Notes under the pieces: model-generated
The model's database searches: none
What the model was told of the DNA's origin: nothing
The model's input: the letters and a program-made list of their open reading frames with translations, nothing else
Translations under genes and position numbers: made by a program
Shown: piece by piece, positions 45,369-57,045 of the stretch
Layout: each line of letters starts with the position of its first letter
Position numbering within the stretch: the first letter of the stretch is position 1
Source of the DNA: Prochlorococcus marinus CUG1438
GTDB taxonomy: Bacteria; Cyanobacteriota; Cyanobacteriia; PCC-6307; Cyanobiaceae
DNA length: 64,000 nt
Direction of reading: 5' to 3'
Assembly (NCBI GenBank): GCA_017644325.1
Contig: JAEPLS010000001.1
Coordinates: 310,001-374,000, forward strand

Positions 45369-46599
45369 TATATTCACTATTTATTTCAACATACTTTTTA
45401 GAAAGATCGCACCCCCAAGCTGTGCCTTGGGATTCGCCAGAATTTAGATTAATCATAATTTTTACAATATCACCCACTAAATATCTACCTTTCATTCTGG
45501 TCATAATATAGTCTTTGACTTTTCCTGGATCATAATTATTTAACTTGCCTTTTTCCAAAATTTGAGCATTACCTATAAACAAATCAACGTCATTTAGATT
45601 AAAATTAACTCCAGAATTACCTGCAGCAGAAATGATTCGTCCCCAATTCGGATCACAACCATGAATCGCAGTTTTTACCAAGGCAGAATTACAAATAGAT
45701 TTTGCGAGCATAATTGCATCATCAGTATTTTTTGCTCCTTGAACCAAAACTTCTAATAAACAATTTGCTCCCTCTCCATCCCTTGCAATATTTTTTGCCA
45801 AGTTTTGACATACAATATCAATCCCTTTTTGAATAATTGGGAAAAACCTTTTTTCAATTTTCTCGCCTGCATTTATTCCAACAAAAGAATCATTTGTACT
45901 TGTCTCTCCATCAACTGATATTGCATTAAAAGATTTTTTAACTGCAATTGCAATCATTTTATCCCATTCTTCTTTTTCAATCCCCGCATCGCAGGTTAGA
46001 AAAGCAAGCATTGTAGCCATGTTAGGGTAAATCATTCCTGAACCTTTTGCAAATCCTGCTATTTTTATTTTTCTACCTTGAATAATCGTCTCTATTAAGA
46101 CTTTTTTCAGAGTCAAATCGGTAGTTAAAATTGCTTCTGCTGCATTTTGAAAATTATTAGCCTTTAAATCATTAACTAAATTCGGTAAATTTTTTACTAA
46201 ATCATTTATTTGTATTGGAACCCCAATTACACCAGTTGAGCACATTAAAACTTCTTCTTCTTTTATTCCTAAAAGTTCCGCAATCTTTCCTGTAGCAATT
46301 TGAAAATGTTGAATTCCAAGATTTCCTGTACATGCATTTGCTTGACCAGAATTAATTAGTATTGCTCGTGCAAAACCTGAAGTTGTTTTAATCCTTTCCT
46401 CACAAATATCAACACAAGAAGCGCGAACTATTGATTGAGTAAACATCCCACTAAAAATACTTCCTTCTGGAGCAAGTATTAGTGCTAAATCTTTTTTATT
46501 AGAAGCTTTTAATCCAGCAGATATCCCAGCAAAAAGAAAACCCTTGGGTGTTACCTTACTGTCATCAACTAACGTCCAATTGGAATCTAACTGGCTCAA
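45361..46599 (-). CDS. argJ: Bifunctional ornithine acetyltransferase/N-acetylglutamate synthase
   Basis: ArgJ recycles acetyl groups in arginine synthesis and in bifunctional forms also makes N-acetylglutamate. The protein self-cleaves at the Thr in PNMATMLAFLTCDA, the nucleophile of the mature enzyme. Length (412 aa) and other conserved regions (INSGQANACTGN, VDGETSTNDS) agree with the family. Arginine made here also feeds SpeA, encoded downstream. Confidence 0.95.
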   Translation of the reverse strand: MSQLDSNWTLVDDSKVTPKGFLFAGISAGLKASNKKDLALILAPEGSIFSGMFTQSIVRASCVDICEERIKTTSGFARAILINSGQANACTGNLGIQHFQIATGKIAELLGIKEEEVLMCSTGVIGVPIQINDLVKNLPNLVNDLKANNFQNAAEAILTTDLTLKKVLIETIIQGRKIKIAGFAKGSGMIYPNMATMLAFLTCDAGIEKEEWDKMIAIAVKKSFNAISVDGETSTNDSFVGINAGEKIEKRFFPIIQKGIDIVCQNLAKNIARDGEGANCLLEVLVQGAKNTDDAIMLAKSICNSALVKTAIHGCDPNWGRIISAAGNSGVNFNLNDVDLFIGNAQILEKGKLNNYDPGKVKDYIMTRMKGRYLVGDIVKIMINLNSGESQGTAWGCDLSKKYVEINSEYTT

Positions 46600-46674
46600 A
46601 CTTTTTGGTATTTTAATTTATATTAACTACTCTTTAGTACTAAAGAAACAGGTAACTAGATTATTATTAATTAT

Positions 46675-47292
46675 ATGGATATTCTTCAAAAATTGAAAAA
46701 CAACCAAAGAAGAATTGGTTTAACAGGAGGTATTGCCAGTGGGAAGACAACCATAACTAATTACATTAGAAAACATAAACACATTCCAATATTAGATGCA
46801 GATAATTTATCAAGAGAATTAATCAAACCAAACACATATGGATATAAGAAAATTTTAAATTATTTTGGAAATAAAATTATTGATAGTAAGAACAATTCAG
46901 AAAGGGCAATAAACAGAAAACTTTTAAGGAACATTATTTTTAAACATTCAGAAAGTAAAGAATGGATTGAAAAACTACTTCATCCATTAATTAAAGAAAA
47001 AATGATAGAAGAATGCAGTAAATACCAAAATAATCAAACTATAGTATTGGTTATTCCATTATTATTTGAAGCAAAATTTGAAGATATTTGCACCGAAATA
47101 TGGTTAGTCAAATGTTCTAAAGAACTACAAAAAAAAAGACTTATCGCAAGAGATAAAATTAGCGAAAAAGAAGCATCTGAATCCATAAACCTTCAATTAA
47201 GTTTTGAAGAAAAAAGAAAATCTTCAGACATTATTTTAGATAACTCAGATAATCAAAATAAATGGATCAAGACCATAAGAGAGCTTCTTTGA
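46675..47292 (+). CDS. coaE: Dephospho-CoA kinase
   Basis: CoaE catalyses the last step of coenzyme A synthesis. The P-loop GLTGGIASGKTT lies near residues 18-29 and DADNLSREL near 42-50. LLFEAKFE and RLIARD match the lid and base-binding regions. The length of 205 aa is normal. It is divergent from argJ and convergent with gatB, with 4 bases between stops; a weak hairpin (arms 47282-47287 and 47291-47296) spans the end of the gene. Confidence 0.93.
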   Translation: MDILQKLKNNQRRIGLTGGIASGKTTITNYIRKHKHIPILDADNLSRELIKPNTYGYKKILNYFGNKIIDSKNNSERAINRKLLRNIIFKHSESKEWIEKLLHPLIKEKMIEECSKYQNNQTIVLVIPLLFEAKFEDICTEIWLVKCSKELQKKRLIARDKISEKEASESINLQLSFEEKRKSSDIILDNSDNQNKWIKTIRELL

Positions 47293-47296
47293 AGCT

Positions 47297-48769
47297 TTAA
47301 CTATTCAATTTTTCTGCAAGCAGTTTATTTGCAAGTTTAGGATCAGCTTTACCTTTTGTTCTTTTCATTAGTTGACCAACAAAAAAACCAAGCAATTTAG
47401 TTTTACCATTTCTAAATGCTTGAACCTCTTTCGGATGTTCAGTTATGAGTTCATCAATTATTGGTAAAATACTTGAAGAATCTGATATCATCGATAACCC
47501 TTTTTCTTTAACTAATTTTTCAGGAGAAATATTTTTTTGAATTAATTCAGGTAAAATATCCTTTGCAATTTTTCCACTGATAGTATTATTTGAAATCATA
47601 CTAATCATTTCAGCGAGATTTGCAGGACTAAGTTTTAAGTCACTAAAACTAAGTTTATTTGCTTTTAAATAACCCACAATATCACTTGTTACCCAATTTG
47701 AAGCTAGTTTGGCGTCAGCACCATTAGCTACTGTATCTTCAAAAAATTTTGCCATATTAATTTCATCAGAAATTACCCTTGCATCATATGCAGATAACCC
47801 AAACTCAATAACGTATTTATTTCTTTTCTTTGAAGGTAATTCTGGAAGTTCTTTTAACCATATTTCTTTTTGGGCTTTTGTTATTTCAATTGGTCCTAAG
47901 TCAGGATCAGGAAAATATCTATAGTCACTACTACCTTCTTTCATCCTCATACTTTTTGTTAATTGCTTAGCTTCATCCCATAACCTTGTTTCTTGGAATA
48001 TTTTTCCTCCATTTTCATAAACTTCTATTTGTCTTGCTATTTCATAATCACAAGCCTTTTGAATTGCAGAAAATGAATTCATATTCTTTATTTCCACTTT
48101 GGTGCCAAAAGGAGCGTTAGATCCTTTTCTGACTGAAATATTGACATCACAGCGCAAAGAACCTTCTTGCATATTTCCGTCTGATACTCCTAGATATCTC
48201 ACTGTTCTTCTAATCTCTGAAGCATATTCAGATGCCTCTTTACCTGATCTAATATCTGGTTTACTTACAATCTCACAAAGTGCTATTCCTGCACGATTGT
48301 AATCAACTAAAGAATACTTAGAACCAGCTAATCTATCACTACCTGAATGGACTAATTTTCCGGCGTCTTCTTCCATATGTAGCCTTTCTATGCCAATTTT
48401 TTTGATATAAGGTTCTTTGCCCTTTTCAATTATTTCAACCTCTAACCAGCCATTTTCAGCTAGTGGCTCATCAAATTGAGAAATTTGATAATTTTTAGGT
48501 AGATCAGGATAAAAATATTGCTTTCTATCGAATTTACAATGTTCTGCAACATTTAAGTTTAATGCTAAAGAAGTTTTTACAGCATACTCCAGAACAGTCT
48601 CATTCAAAACTGGAAGAGTTCCTGGTAACCCACAAACTACAGGATCTATATGTGTATTAGGTGCATCACCAAAAGCTGTTGACGCAGATGTGAATATTTT
48701 ACTTTTCGTATTAAGCTGTACATGAGTTTCCAAACCAATCACAGCTTCCCAAGATTCCAAATTGTTCAT
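47297..48769 (-). CDS. gatB: Aspartyl/glutamyl-tRNA amidotransferase subunit B
   Basis: GatB is the kinase/docking subunit of the GatCAB enzyme that makes Gln-tRNA(Gln) from Glu-tRNA(Gln). Conserved regions include VIGLETHVQLNTKSKIF, GLPGTLPVLN, MEEDAGKL and EIKNMNSF. The start is set at ATG 48769 (MNNLESWEAVIGLETHVQ), giving 490 aa; an in-frame ATG at 48826 would add a non-homologous hydrophobic stretch. gatA and gatC are not in the window. Confidence 0.95.
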   Translation of the reverse strand: MNNLESWEAVIGLETHVQLNTKSKIFTSASTAFGDAPNTHIDPVVCGLPGTLPVLNETVLEYAVKTSLALNLNVAEHCKFDRKQYFYPDLPKNYQISQFDEPLAENGWLEVEIIEKGKEPYIKKIGIERLHMEEDAGKLVHSGSDRLAGSKYSLVDYNRAGIALCEIVSKPDIRSGKEASEYASEIRRTVRYLGVSDGNMQEGSLRCDVNISVRKGSNAPFGTKVEIKNMNSFSAIQKACDYEIARQIEVYENGGKIFQETRLWDEAKQLTKSMRMKEGSSDYRYFPDPDLGPIEITKAQKEIWLKELPELPSKKRNKYVIEFGLSAYDARVISDEINMAKFFEDTVANGADAKLASNWVTSDIVGYLKANKLSFSDLKLSPANLAEMISMISNNTISGKIAKDILPELIQKNISPEKLVKEKGLSMISDSSSILPIIDELITEHPKEVQAFRNGKTKLLGFFVGQLMKRTKGKADPKLANKLLAEKLNS

Positions 48770-48848
48770 TATAAAAAGTCTCTTTATTAATATTATTGGA
48801 TATAAAGGAAAAGAGGACCAAAACACAAATAAAAATATTAATTATTAA

Positions 48849-49958
48849 ATGACAAAAGAAACAAAAAATTCAATATTAATCATTGGCGGCGGACTTGTAG
48901 GTTTATCTATAGCTTATGAATTTTCTAGAAATAACTTCAAAGTTTTAGTTTTAAGCAAAAACAGAAATGAATCAGCTGGATTTGTTGCTGCAGGAATGTT
49001 AGCTACTCATGCCGAAGGGCTCGAAGATGAATTACTAAAATTTGGCCAAGAAAGTCAACTTCTAATTCCAAAGTGGATAAAAAGTATTGAACAAGATAGT
49101 AATGTTAAATGCGGTTTAAAAAAATGTGGCATAGTAGTTCCTTTTAAAAATAAAAAAGATCTTGAAGATTTTCCCACTTTTGAATATGGAAAATATTTAA
49201 ATCAAAAAGATCTTCAAAATGAAATTAATGGAATAAATTCTATTTGGAAACATGGTTTACTCTTTGAACAAGATGGTCAAATAGATAACCGAAGAAGACT
49301 GATGCGTGCTCTTGAACGAGCATGCTCCTTGCATGGAGTCGAATTTCAAGAAGGATCAGAAGTAAAGGATTTGATATTGGAAAAAAACAAAATTACTGGT
49401 GCAACAGTTTTATGTGCCACTGGGGAACTAACAAAAATTAACTGCGAAAAAGCAATTATATGTAGTGGTGCTTGGAGTAAAAATATTTTTAATAAGATTC
49501 CAGTCTTTCCTGTAAAGGGACAAATGTTATCAATACAAGGTCCAACAAATTTTCTAAAAAGAGTTATTTTTGGTCCAAAAACTTATCTAGTTCCACGTGA
49601 TGATGGACTTATTATCGTTGGAGCGACTGTTGAAAAAAATTCAAAATTTAATCAAGGTAATACTCCTTATGGAATAAAACAACTACAAGAAGGGATCTGT
49701 TCTTTATTACCAGAGGCCATCAATTGGCCACAAATGGAACATTGGTGGGGATTTAGGCCCTGCACTCCAGATCTTAAACCAATAATTGGAAAATCAAAAA
49801 TTAAAAACCTCTTTATAGCGACGGGACATTTCAGAAATGGAGTTTTATTTTCTGCAATTACAAGTCATCTTCTTTTGAAAATAGTTCAAAATAGAGGTCT
49901 CAAAGAAATAGAAAAAAACTTTTTAGAAAAATTTAGTTTAAATAGATTTGAGAGTTAA
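48849..49958 (+). CDS. thiO: FAD-dependent glycine oxidase ThiO
   Basis: ThiO oxidises glycine to dehydroglycine for the thiazole part of thiamine. The FAD motif IIGGGLVGLSIAYEF is near residue 11, SAGFVAAGMLATHAEG is typical of the DadA/ThiO fold, and the C-terminal HWWGFRPCTPDLKPIIG agrees. The length of 369 aa is normal. Amino-acid specificity within the DAO family cannot be confirmed by eye. It is divergent from gatB and converges with ndk (3 bases apart). Confidence 0.86.
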   Translation: MTKETKNSILIIGGGLVGLSIAYEFSRNNFKVLVLSKNRNESAGFVAAGMLATHAEGLEDELLKFGQESQLLIPKWIKSIEQDSNVKCGLKKCGIVVPFKNKKDLEDFPTFEYGKYLNQKDLQNEINGINSIWKHGLLFEQDGQIDNRRRLMRALERACSLHGVEFQEGSEVKDLILEKNKITGATVLCATGELTKINCEKAIICSGAWSKNIFNKIPVFPVKGQMLSIQGPTNFLKRVIFGPKTYLVPRDDGLIIVGATVEKNSKFNQGNTPYGIKQLQEGICSLLPEAINWPQMEHWWGFRPCTPDLKPIIGKSKIKNLFIATGHFRNGVLFSAITSHLLLKIVQNRGLKEIEKNFLEKFSLNRFES

Positions 49959-49961
49959 ATT

Positions 49962-50420
49962 TTAATTTTCAGATCGCCATTTGGAATCAGAAGTTTCCCA
50001 CTCACATAATTCCTCTTCGTCAAACCATAGATCAATTTCAAATTTTGCTGTATCTTCTCCATCAGAACCATGAATAATATTTCTACCAATATCAATAGCT
50101 AAATCACCTCTAATTGTTCCCGGCTCTGCTTCAAGAGGTTTTGTTGCACCTATTAGTTTTCTAGCACTTAAAATAACTCCTGCGCCTTCCCACACCATTG
50201 CTACAACAGGACCACTTGAAATAAAGTCTACTAAATCACCAAAAAAGGGTCTTTCTCTATGTACTCCATAGTGATTTTGAGCAAGATCTTTTGAGGGGAT
50301 TAATTGCTTTAATCCTACCAATTTAAATCCTTTTTTTTCAAATCTGCCAATAATCTCAGCAACATATCCTCTTTGAACTCCATCTGGTTTAATTGCAATA
50401 AAGGTTCTCTCTTTGGTCAT
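49962..50420 (-). CDS. ndk: Nucleoside diphosphate kinase
   Basis: Ndk equalises nucleoside triphosphate pools. The catalytic His is in NIIHGSDG near residue 117. [14 protein letters not shown] at the start and [12 protein letters not shown] are diagnostic. The length of 152 aa is normal. Confidence 0.97.
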   Translation of the reverse strand: MTKERTFIAIKPDGVQRGYVAEIIGRFEKKGFKLVGLKQLIPSKDLAQNHYGVHRERPFFGDLVDFISSGPVVAMVWEGAGVILSARKLIGATKPLEAEPGTIRGDLAIDIGRNIIHGSDGEDTAKFEIDLWFDEEELCEWETSDSKWRSEN

Positions 50421-50542
50421 TTAGTTAATAATCACTCTATTGTATATTCAACTTTTGGGTGGTAACTTGGCAAGTAATCAGTAAAATAAAAGATATTGTT
50501 TTGAGTTATTTTAAAAACATTTATTAATCACTAAGAAATAAA

Positions 50543-52489
50543 TTGACCAATTTTGAGCCAAAAAAATTTAAGAATACTTGGACTATTGAAGATAGTATTT
50601 CGACTTACAACATTGATAAATGGGGGGATAAATATTTTTCTATAAATTCCAAAGGAAATATATCAGTAACTAAAGATATAAAATCTGAAAATAAAATTGA
50701 TCTTTTCAAGCTTGTCAAAGAACTTAAGAGTAGAGAAATAAATCCTCCATTAATCATAAGATTTAACGATATCTTGAAAGATCGAATAAACGCACTACAT
50801 GATGCTTTTTTAAAAGCAATAAGAACCTACAAATATGAGAATATTTATCAAGGAGTATTTCCTGTCAAATGTAATCAACAAAAAAATGTTTTAGAAAAAA
50901 TAATAGAGTTTGGTAGTCAATGGAATTTTGGTTTAGAAGTAGGAAGTAAATCAGAACTATTAATCGGCCTCGCACTTCTTGAAAACCAAAATTCGTTATT
51001 AATATGCAACGGATATAAAGATAAAAAATATATTGAGATTGCTACTTTGGCCAGAAAACTCGGCAAAAATCCAATAATAGTTATTGAACAACGAGATGAG
51101 GTAAAAAGAATTATTCAAACAGTTCAAGAACTTAAAGCGACTCCATTGATAGGAATTAGAGCAAAGTTATCAAGTAAAAGTAGTGGTAGGTGGGGCAAAT
51201 CTATTGGAGATAATTCCAAATTTGGATTATCAATCCCAGAAATTATGTCGACAATAAAAGAACTTAAAGAAGCAAATCTTATAAACGAAATGAAATTGCT
51301 CCATTTTCATATAGGAAGTCAAATAAGTGATATTGCTGTAATCAAAGACGCCTTACAAGAAGCTAGTCAAATATATGTAGAACTATGTAAACTAGGAGCC
51401 CCAATGCAATATATCGACGTAGGAGGAGGATTAGGGATAGATTTCGATGGAACTAAAACCTCCTCCAGCACCTCTACTAATTATTCTCTTCAAAATTATG
51501 CTAACGATGTAATTGCAACCATTAAAGATTCATGTGAAATAAATAATATCAAACATCCAACTATAATCTCAGAAAGTGGAAGAGCAATAATTAGTCATTG
51601 TTCGGTTTTAATTTTTAATGTCTTAGGAACAAGCAATGTAAGCTCCAAACTAAAAATAAACAACGAAAAGAATAAATCATTAATCATTTCAAATTTACTT
51701 GAAACTTTCTGTGAATTAAAAAAACTTAAAAATAAAAAAATAAATTTATCTCAAATAATTGAACTATGGAACGATGCAAAAAAGTTTAAAGAAGATTGCT
51801 TAGTCGCTTTTAGATTAGGATTTTTAACTTTGGAAGATAGGGCTTACGCCGAAGAACTAACCTGGGCTTGCGCAAAAGAAATTTCTAATAACCTGAATAA
51901 TGAAGAAATCAATCACCCTGATTTATCTGAAATTACAGAAACTCTTGCATCAACTTATTATGCAAATTTATCTATCTTTAAATCTATTCCCGATACCTGG
52001 GCAATCAATCAGATTTTTCCAATATTACCAATACATAGACACTTAGAAGAGCCTTTCTGCAAAGGCAACTTTGCAGATTTAACTTGTGATTCAGATGGCA
52101 AACTAAATAATTTTATTGATGATGGAAAAATTAAATCATTACTAAATTTACATAAGCCAGAACAGGGTAAAGATTATTTAATTGGAATTTTTATGACTGG
52201 AGCTTATCAAGAAGCATTGGGAAACTTGCATAATTTATTTGGCAATACAAACGTCGTTCATATAGATATAAATCAAAATAATTCATATAAGGTCAAAAAT
52301 ATTATTAAGGAGGACAGTAAATCTGAAATTTTACAATTATTAGATTACAGTTCGACTTCTTTGGTTGAATCTATAAGAATTAATACTGAATCAGCAATTG
52401 ATCAAGAAAAATTAACTATAGAAGAAGCAAGGAAATTAATTGATCAAATCGAAATTAGCCTCAGAAAAAGTAGTTATTTATCAGAATAA
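50543..52489 (+). CDS. speA: Biosynthetic arginine decarboxylase
   Basis: SpeA is a PLP enzyme that makes agmatine, the first step to putrescine and spermidine. The PLP lysine lies in [10 protein letters not shown] near residue 111, and conserved LLHFHIGSQ and [12 protein letters not shown] follow. The length of 648 aa is normal for this family. The start is TTG at 50543, with no better ATG before the domain. It converges with alaS, overlapping by 16 bases. Confidence 0.94.
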   Translation: MTNFEPKKFKNTWTIEDSISTYNIDKWGDKYFSINSKGNISVTKDIKSENKIDLFKLVKELKSREINPPLIIRFNDILKDRINALHDAFLKAIRTYKYENIYQGVFPVKCNQQKNVLEKIIEFGSQWNFGLEVGSKSELLIGLALLENQNSLLICNGYKDKKYIEIATLARKLGKNPIIVIEQRDEVKRIIQTVQELKATPLIGIRAKLSSKSSGRWGKSIGDNSKFGLSIPEIMSTIKELKEANLINEMKLLHFHIGSQISDIAVIKDALQEASQIYVELCKLGAPMQYIDVGGGLGIDFDGTKTSSSTSTNYSLQNYANDVIATIKDSCEINNIKHPTIISESGRAIISHCSVLIFNVLGTSNVSSKLKINNEKNKSLIISNLLETFCELKKLKNKKINLSQIIELWNDAKKFKEDCLVAFRLGFLTLEDRAYAEELTWACAKEISNNLNNEEINHPDLSEITETLASTYYANLSIFKSIPDTWAINQIFPILPIHRHLEEPFCKGNFADLTCDSDGKLNNFIDDGKIKSLLNLHKPEQGKDYLIGIFMTGAYQEALGNLHNLFGNTNVVHIDINQNNSYKVKNIIKEDSKSEILQLLDYSSTSLVESIRINTESAIDQEKLTIEEARKLIDQIEISLRKSSYLSE

Positions 52490-55134
52490 TTTTCTAGTCT
52501 TTTTTGCAAATGATTTTTAGCATAATCTAAAGCTTCACTTAACTTATCAATATCTTTAGCACCTGCTTGAGCAAAGTTAGGTTTCCCTCCTCCACCTCCC
52601 GAACAAATTCTTGCAATCTCATTAATTAATTTACCTGCATGCAATCCTATTTTTACAGCATCATCACCTAAAGAAACTACGAATAACAACTTTCTATTGT
52701 CTGGACATGGAATTCCCCCAAGAATCACTATTGCTTTATTTCCTAAATGAGAAGTTAAATTAAGTGCTGCAGATTGCAAAGAATTTCCATCTAAACCATC
52801 AATCTGACTTACTAGAATTGAAAAAGAATTTATTTTTTTTGCAGATGATTTTAAAGAAGAGTATTTAAAAAATGCAATTTCATCTTTCATTTTTTGTATC
52901 TCTTTATTCTTATTAATAAGCTCTGCTTGGAGCTTATTAACCCTTTCAAAAAGTTGATTAGGATTTGCTTTTAACAAATCACTTAGTTGATTGACTAAAG
53001 CATTTCGATCACTAAAAAAGTCGAGTGCTGATTGGCCAGATAATGCTTCAATTCTTCTTACACCGGCTGAGATTCCTTCCTCACTAATTATTTTAAAAGA
53101 ACCCAATTCTGATGTAGTTTTAACATGTGTGCCACCACAAAGTTCCATTGAAACTCCTGGCACATTCACAACTCGTACTTCATCATCATATTTTTCTCCA
53201 AACATAGCCACTGCACCCTTTTCAAGAGCCTCACTCTTAGACATATTTTTTATCTCTAGGATATGATTTTCCAGAATCCAAGAGTTAACTAGACGCTCAA
53301 TCTTAGAAATTTGATCTTTAGAAATAGGCTTAGAAGAATTAAAATCAAATCTTAATTTATTAAAAGCTACTAATGAACCTTTTTGTCCAACACTTCCATC
53401 AACAATTGATTTGAGAGCAGATTGCAATAAATGTGTCGCTGTATGATTTGCAGCAGCCCTAACTCTATTAGAGGATTTAACATTAGTCTTAACTTTTTGT
53501 CCAAGAGTTAATGTTCCTTTTTTGATCGTTCCATGATGTAAGAAAACATTTTTCTTTCGAATAACATTACCAACTACAACCTCTACATCTTTTGAAAATA
53601 TCGTTCCAATATCACCAACTTGACCACCAGATTCCCCATAAAAAGTTGTCTGATCAAGAACAATTAAAACTTTCTGGCCTTCACTTGCTTGCTTAACTAA
53701 TTTTGAATCCAAGAATATACCCTTTATTTCAGCTTCCGAAAGAAGCAACTCATAACCATTAAAAACAGTTTTTTTAAAAAGATCTATTTCTCGCTCTAAT
53801 GATCCCTCTAATGTCAAATCAATATTAGTTGAAGCAGCTTTAGCTCTCTCTTTTTGAGCATGCATTTCTTCTTCAAAACCCTTTATATCAACACTGATAT
53901 TATTTTCTTCAGCAATTTCTACAGTAAGTTCTAAAGGAAATCCATATGTATCATAAAGTTCAAAAGCTTTAAAGCCAGAAATTAATTTATTCCCTGAAGA
54001 AATTAACTCATCGAGTAATTTCTCTCCCCGTTCAAGAGTTTCCCTAAACCGTAATTCTTCAACTTTTATCTCATTCAAAATTAAATCATTATTATTATTT
54101 AAATCAGGATAATTATTTTGCATTAAATTGATCCCGACAGTAGCAATCTGCTGTAAAAATTCATTTGTTATGCCTAATAATCTCCCATGTCTGACCATTC
54201 TTCTAATAAGCCTTCTTAATATATAACCCCTGCCAAGATTACTTGCTGCTACTCCATCAGAAATTAAATGAATAACAGCTCTTGTATGATCTCCAATAAT
54301 TTTTAAAGAAATTTTGTTTTTATCATTTGAAGAATGATAATCAATATTTGCAATCTCACAAGTTTTTTGAATGATAGGAAAAATTAAATCTGTCTCATAA
54401 TTATTTTTCTTTTTTTGCAATATTTGGGCCATCCTTTCAAGACCCATTCCTGTATCAATATTTTTAAATTTTAAATCTGTCAATTTCCCATTAGGATCGC
54501 GATTATATTGCATAAAAACAAGATTATAGAATTCAATAAAACGATCCCCATCTTCTAAATCAATATTCTGCAAACCTTTTTCAGGATGAAAATCATAATA
54601 AAGTTCTGAACAAGGTCCACATGGACCTGTCTTTCCAGAAGACCAAAAATTATCTTTCTCACCTAGTTTCACTATCCTATCTGGATGAATACCAATTTCA
54701 TCTCTCCAAATATTTGCAGACTCTCCGTCTTCGTGAAAGACACTCACAATTATATTTTCAGCAGAAATTTGATAAATATTAGTAACTAATTCCCAAGCCC
54801 ACTGAATAGCCTCTCTTTTAAAATAATCTCCAAAAGAGAAATTACCAAGCATTTCGAAAAAAGTATGGTGTCTAGCTGTAACTCCAACGTTTTCTATATC
54901 GTTTGTTCTTATGCACTTTTGGCTAGATGTAGCCCTTTTTGATGGTCTTTCTTTTAAACCTAAAAAAACTGGCTTAAAAGGTAACATTCCAGCAATTGTG
55001 AGCATAACCGTAGGATCATCTGGAATTAAGGACGCACTTGGTATAATTTTATGTAATTTTTCACTATAAAATTTTAAAAAAGCATTTCTTATCTCATCTC
55101 CAGTAACTATTTTTTTAATTAGTTGAGATGTCAT
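52474..55134 (-). CDS. alaS: Alanyl-tRNA synthetase
   Basis: This class II aminoacyl-tRNA synthetase has its catalytic domain at about residues 1-250 ([24 protein letters not shown]). The editing domain carries HTATHLLQ and the downstream CGGTH metal site. The C-terminal DHHA1 domain includes [15 protein letters not shown]. The length of 886 aa is normal. Nothing unusual is seen. Confidence 0.96.
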   Translation of the reverse strand: MTSQLIKKIVTGDEIRNAFLKFYSEKLHKIIPSASLIPDDPTVMLTIAGMLPFKPVFLGLKERPSKRATSSQKCIRTNDIENVGVTARHHTFFEMLGNFSFGDYFKREAIQWAWELVTNIYQISAENIIVSVFHEDGESANIWRDEIGIHPDRIVKLGEKDNFWSSGKTGPCGPCSELYYDFHPEKGLQNIDLEDGDRFIEFYNLVFMQYNRDPNGKLTDLKFKNIDTGMGLERMAQILQKKKNNYETDLIFPIIQKTCEIANIDYHSSNDKNKISLKIIGDHTRAVIHLISDGVAASNLGRGYILRRLIRRMVRHGRLLGITNEFLQQIATVGINLMQNNYPDLNNNNDLILNEIKVEELRFRETLERGEKLLDELISSGNKLISGFKAFELYDTYGFPLELTVEIAEENNISVDIKGFEEEMHAQKERAKAASTNIDLTLEGSLEREIDLFKKTVFNGYELLLSEAEIKGIFLDSKLVKQASEGQKVLIVLDQTTFYGESGGQVGDIGTIFSKDVEVVVGNVIRKKNVFLHHGTIKKGTLTLGQKVKTNVKSSNRVRAAANHTATHLLQSALKSIVDGSVGQKGSLVAFNKLRFDFNSSKPISKDQISKIERLVNSWILENHILEIKNMSKSEALEKGAVAMFGEKYDDEVRVVNVPGVSMELCGGTHVKTTSELGSFKIISEEGISAGVRRIEALSGQSALDFFSDRNALVNQLSDLLKANPNQLFERVNKLQAELINKNKEIQKMKDEIAFFKYSSLKSSAKKINSFSILVSQIDGLDGNSLQSAALNLTSHLGNKAIVILGGIPCPDNRKLLFVVSLGDDAVKIGLHAGKLINEIARICSGGGGGKPNFAQAGAKDIDKLSEALDYAKNHLQKRLENYSDK

Positions 55135-55253
55135 TTATTCAGAATAAAAAGAAGAAGAATATAAGAAAAGCGTAATTTCGGTTATTTCGCAAAAATAATC
55201 ACGCAGATTTATATTCTATATGACTAGAGTTATTCTATAACGCGATTTGTCCT

Positions 55254-57029
55254 ATGCTAGCCTCTGCCCAGACAAGTGATTCTAAATTGGCACAAATAAA
55301 TAACAAGTTGACAGTTCAATCTCAAAACTTCACTGATGATTCATGTGCAATAAGGTCTTTGGATTGGGATCGCAGTAGATTTGATATTGAATTTGGATTA
55401 AGAAATGGAACTACTTACAATAGTTTTATTATTAAAGGGGAAAAAATAGCAATTATTGATACAAGTCATGCAAAGTTCGAAAAATTATGGTTTGAAGAAT
55501 TACTGAAAAAGGTCAATCCACAAGAAGTAGATTATCTAATTACAAGCCATACAGAACCTGATCATTCTGGTTTAATAGGAAATCTCCTTGAATTAAATCA
55601 AAATATCACAGTAGTAGGATCAAAATTAGCCCTTAAATTTATTGAAGACCAAATACATATCCCCTTTAAACGCCTAGAGGTTAAGAGTGGAGAATTTTTA
55701 AATCTCGGAACTAATCCTAATAGCGGTTTAGAACATAATATTGAATTTATAAGTGCACCAAATTTACATTGGCCAGATACAATTTTTTCATATGACCACA
55801 GCACTCATGTTCTCTACACATGCGATGCATTTGGACTCCATTATTGTTCTGATGAATTTTATGACACAGATCAAAAAGAAATATATGATGATTTTCGTTT
55901 TTATTACGATTGCCTAATGGGACCAAACGCAAGAAGCGTTCTTCAGGCAATTAAAAGAATAGATAAGCTACCTGAATTAAAGACAATAGCGGTAGGTCAC
56001 GGGCCTTTGCTTCATAATCAAGTCAATTTTTGGAAAGGAAAATATCTAGAATGGAGTAGCAATAAAAGCAAAGGTAATGATTTTGTGTCAGTCTGCTATA
56101 TAAGCGACTATGGATATTGTGATCGACTTAGTCAAGCGATATCTCATGGAATAAGTAAAGCAGATGCACAGGTTCAATTAATTGATTTAAGATCTTCTGA
56201 CCCCCAAGAATTAACAAGTTTAATTTCGGAATCAAAAGCAGTGGTCATACCAACATGGCCAGTAGATTCAGATAATGAATTAAAAGAATCTCTTGGTACT
56301 TTATTTGCAGCACTAAAATCAAAACAATTTACAGCTGTCTATGATGCATTTGGTGGAAATGATGAACCGATAGATTCTTTAGCAAATAAGTTAAGAGAGC
56401 TTGGTCAAAAAGAAGCTTTCTCTCCTTTAAGAGTTAAAAAGATTCCAGATCCCATCGTTTATCAACAATTCGAAGAAGCTGGAACGGATTTGGGTCAATT
56501 GATAAATAAAAAGAAAAATATTGCTTCTATGAAGAGCCTTGACTCAAATTTAGATAAAGCTTTAGGTAGGTTAAGTGGAGGATTATATGTAGTAACAGCG
56601 AGCCAAGGAGAGGGTTCGACATTTAGACAAAGTGCAATGGTAGCAAGTTGGGTTAGTCAAGCAAGTTTTTCTCCACCAGGTATTACAGTTGCAGTAGCAA
56701 AAGATAGAGCTATTGAATCATATATGCAAGTTGGTAAAGGTTTTGTTGTGAATATCTTGAGAGAAGATAACTATCAAAAAATGTTCAGACATTTTTTAAA
56801 AAGATTTGCTCCTGGCGCTGATAGATTTGCAGATGTAGATGTAATTAGCAACATCGCAGAAGGAGGACCAGTTCTCTCGGATTCACTCGCCTTTTTAGAT
56901 TGTAAAGTTAGTTCTAGATTGGAGACTCCAGACCATTGGATAATTTACGGAATTGTTGAGAATGGTAATGTGTCTGACTTATCATGCAAGACAGCAGTTC
57001 ATCACAGAAAAGTTGCTAATCACTATTAA
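55254..57029 (+). CDS. flv3: Flavodiiron protein, Flv3-type
   Basis: This protein reduces O2 to water with electrons from photosystem I (Mehler-like reaction). It has a metallo-beta-lactamase-like diiron domain, a flavodoxin-like domain and a C-terminal flavin reductase domain. Diiron ligands are canonical: HTEPDH at residues 99-104, a His in APNLHWPDT, an Asp in YTCDAFG and a His in GHGPLLH. This canonical set distinguishes Flv3 from its partner. The length of 591 aa fits. It is 16 bases upstream of the Flv1-type gene. Confidence 0.93.
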   Translation: MLASAQTSDSKLAQINNKLTVQSQNFTDDSCAIRSLDWDRSRFDIEFGLRNGTTYNSFIIKGEKIAIIDTSHAKFEKLWFEELLKKVNPQEVDYLITSHTEPDHSGLIGNLLELNQNITVVGSKLALKFIEDQIHIPFKRLEVKSGEFLNLGTNPNSGLEHNIEFISAPNLHWPDTIFSYDHSTHVLYTCDAFGLHYCSDEFYDTDQKEIYDDFRFYYDCLMGPNARSVLQAIKRIDKLPELKTIAVGHGPLLHNQVNFWKGKYLEWSSNKSKGNDFVSVCYISDYGYCDRLSQAISHGISKADAQVQLIDLRSSDPQELTSLISESKAVVIPTWPVDSDNELKESLGTLFAALKSKQFTAVYDAFGGNDEPIDSLANKLRELGQKEAFSPLRVKKIPDPIVYQQFEEAGTDLGQLINKKKNIASMKSLDSNLDKALGRLSGGLYVVTASQGEGSTFRQSAMVASWVSQASFSPPGITVAVAKDRAIESYMQVGKGFVVNILREDNYQKMFRHFLKRFAPGADRFADVDVISNIAEGGPVLSDSLAFLDCKVSSRLETPDHWIIYGIVENGNVSDLSCKTAVHHRKVANHY

Positions 57030-57045
57030 TAGATAACTCTTTAAA

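Noticed and set aside
47282-47296. Bidirectional terminator between coaE and gatB
   Set aside because: The 6-bp AGCTTC/GAAGCT stem has a 3-base loop but no T-run on either side and overlaps the coaE stop region; too weak to list.
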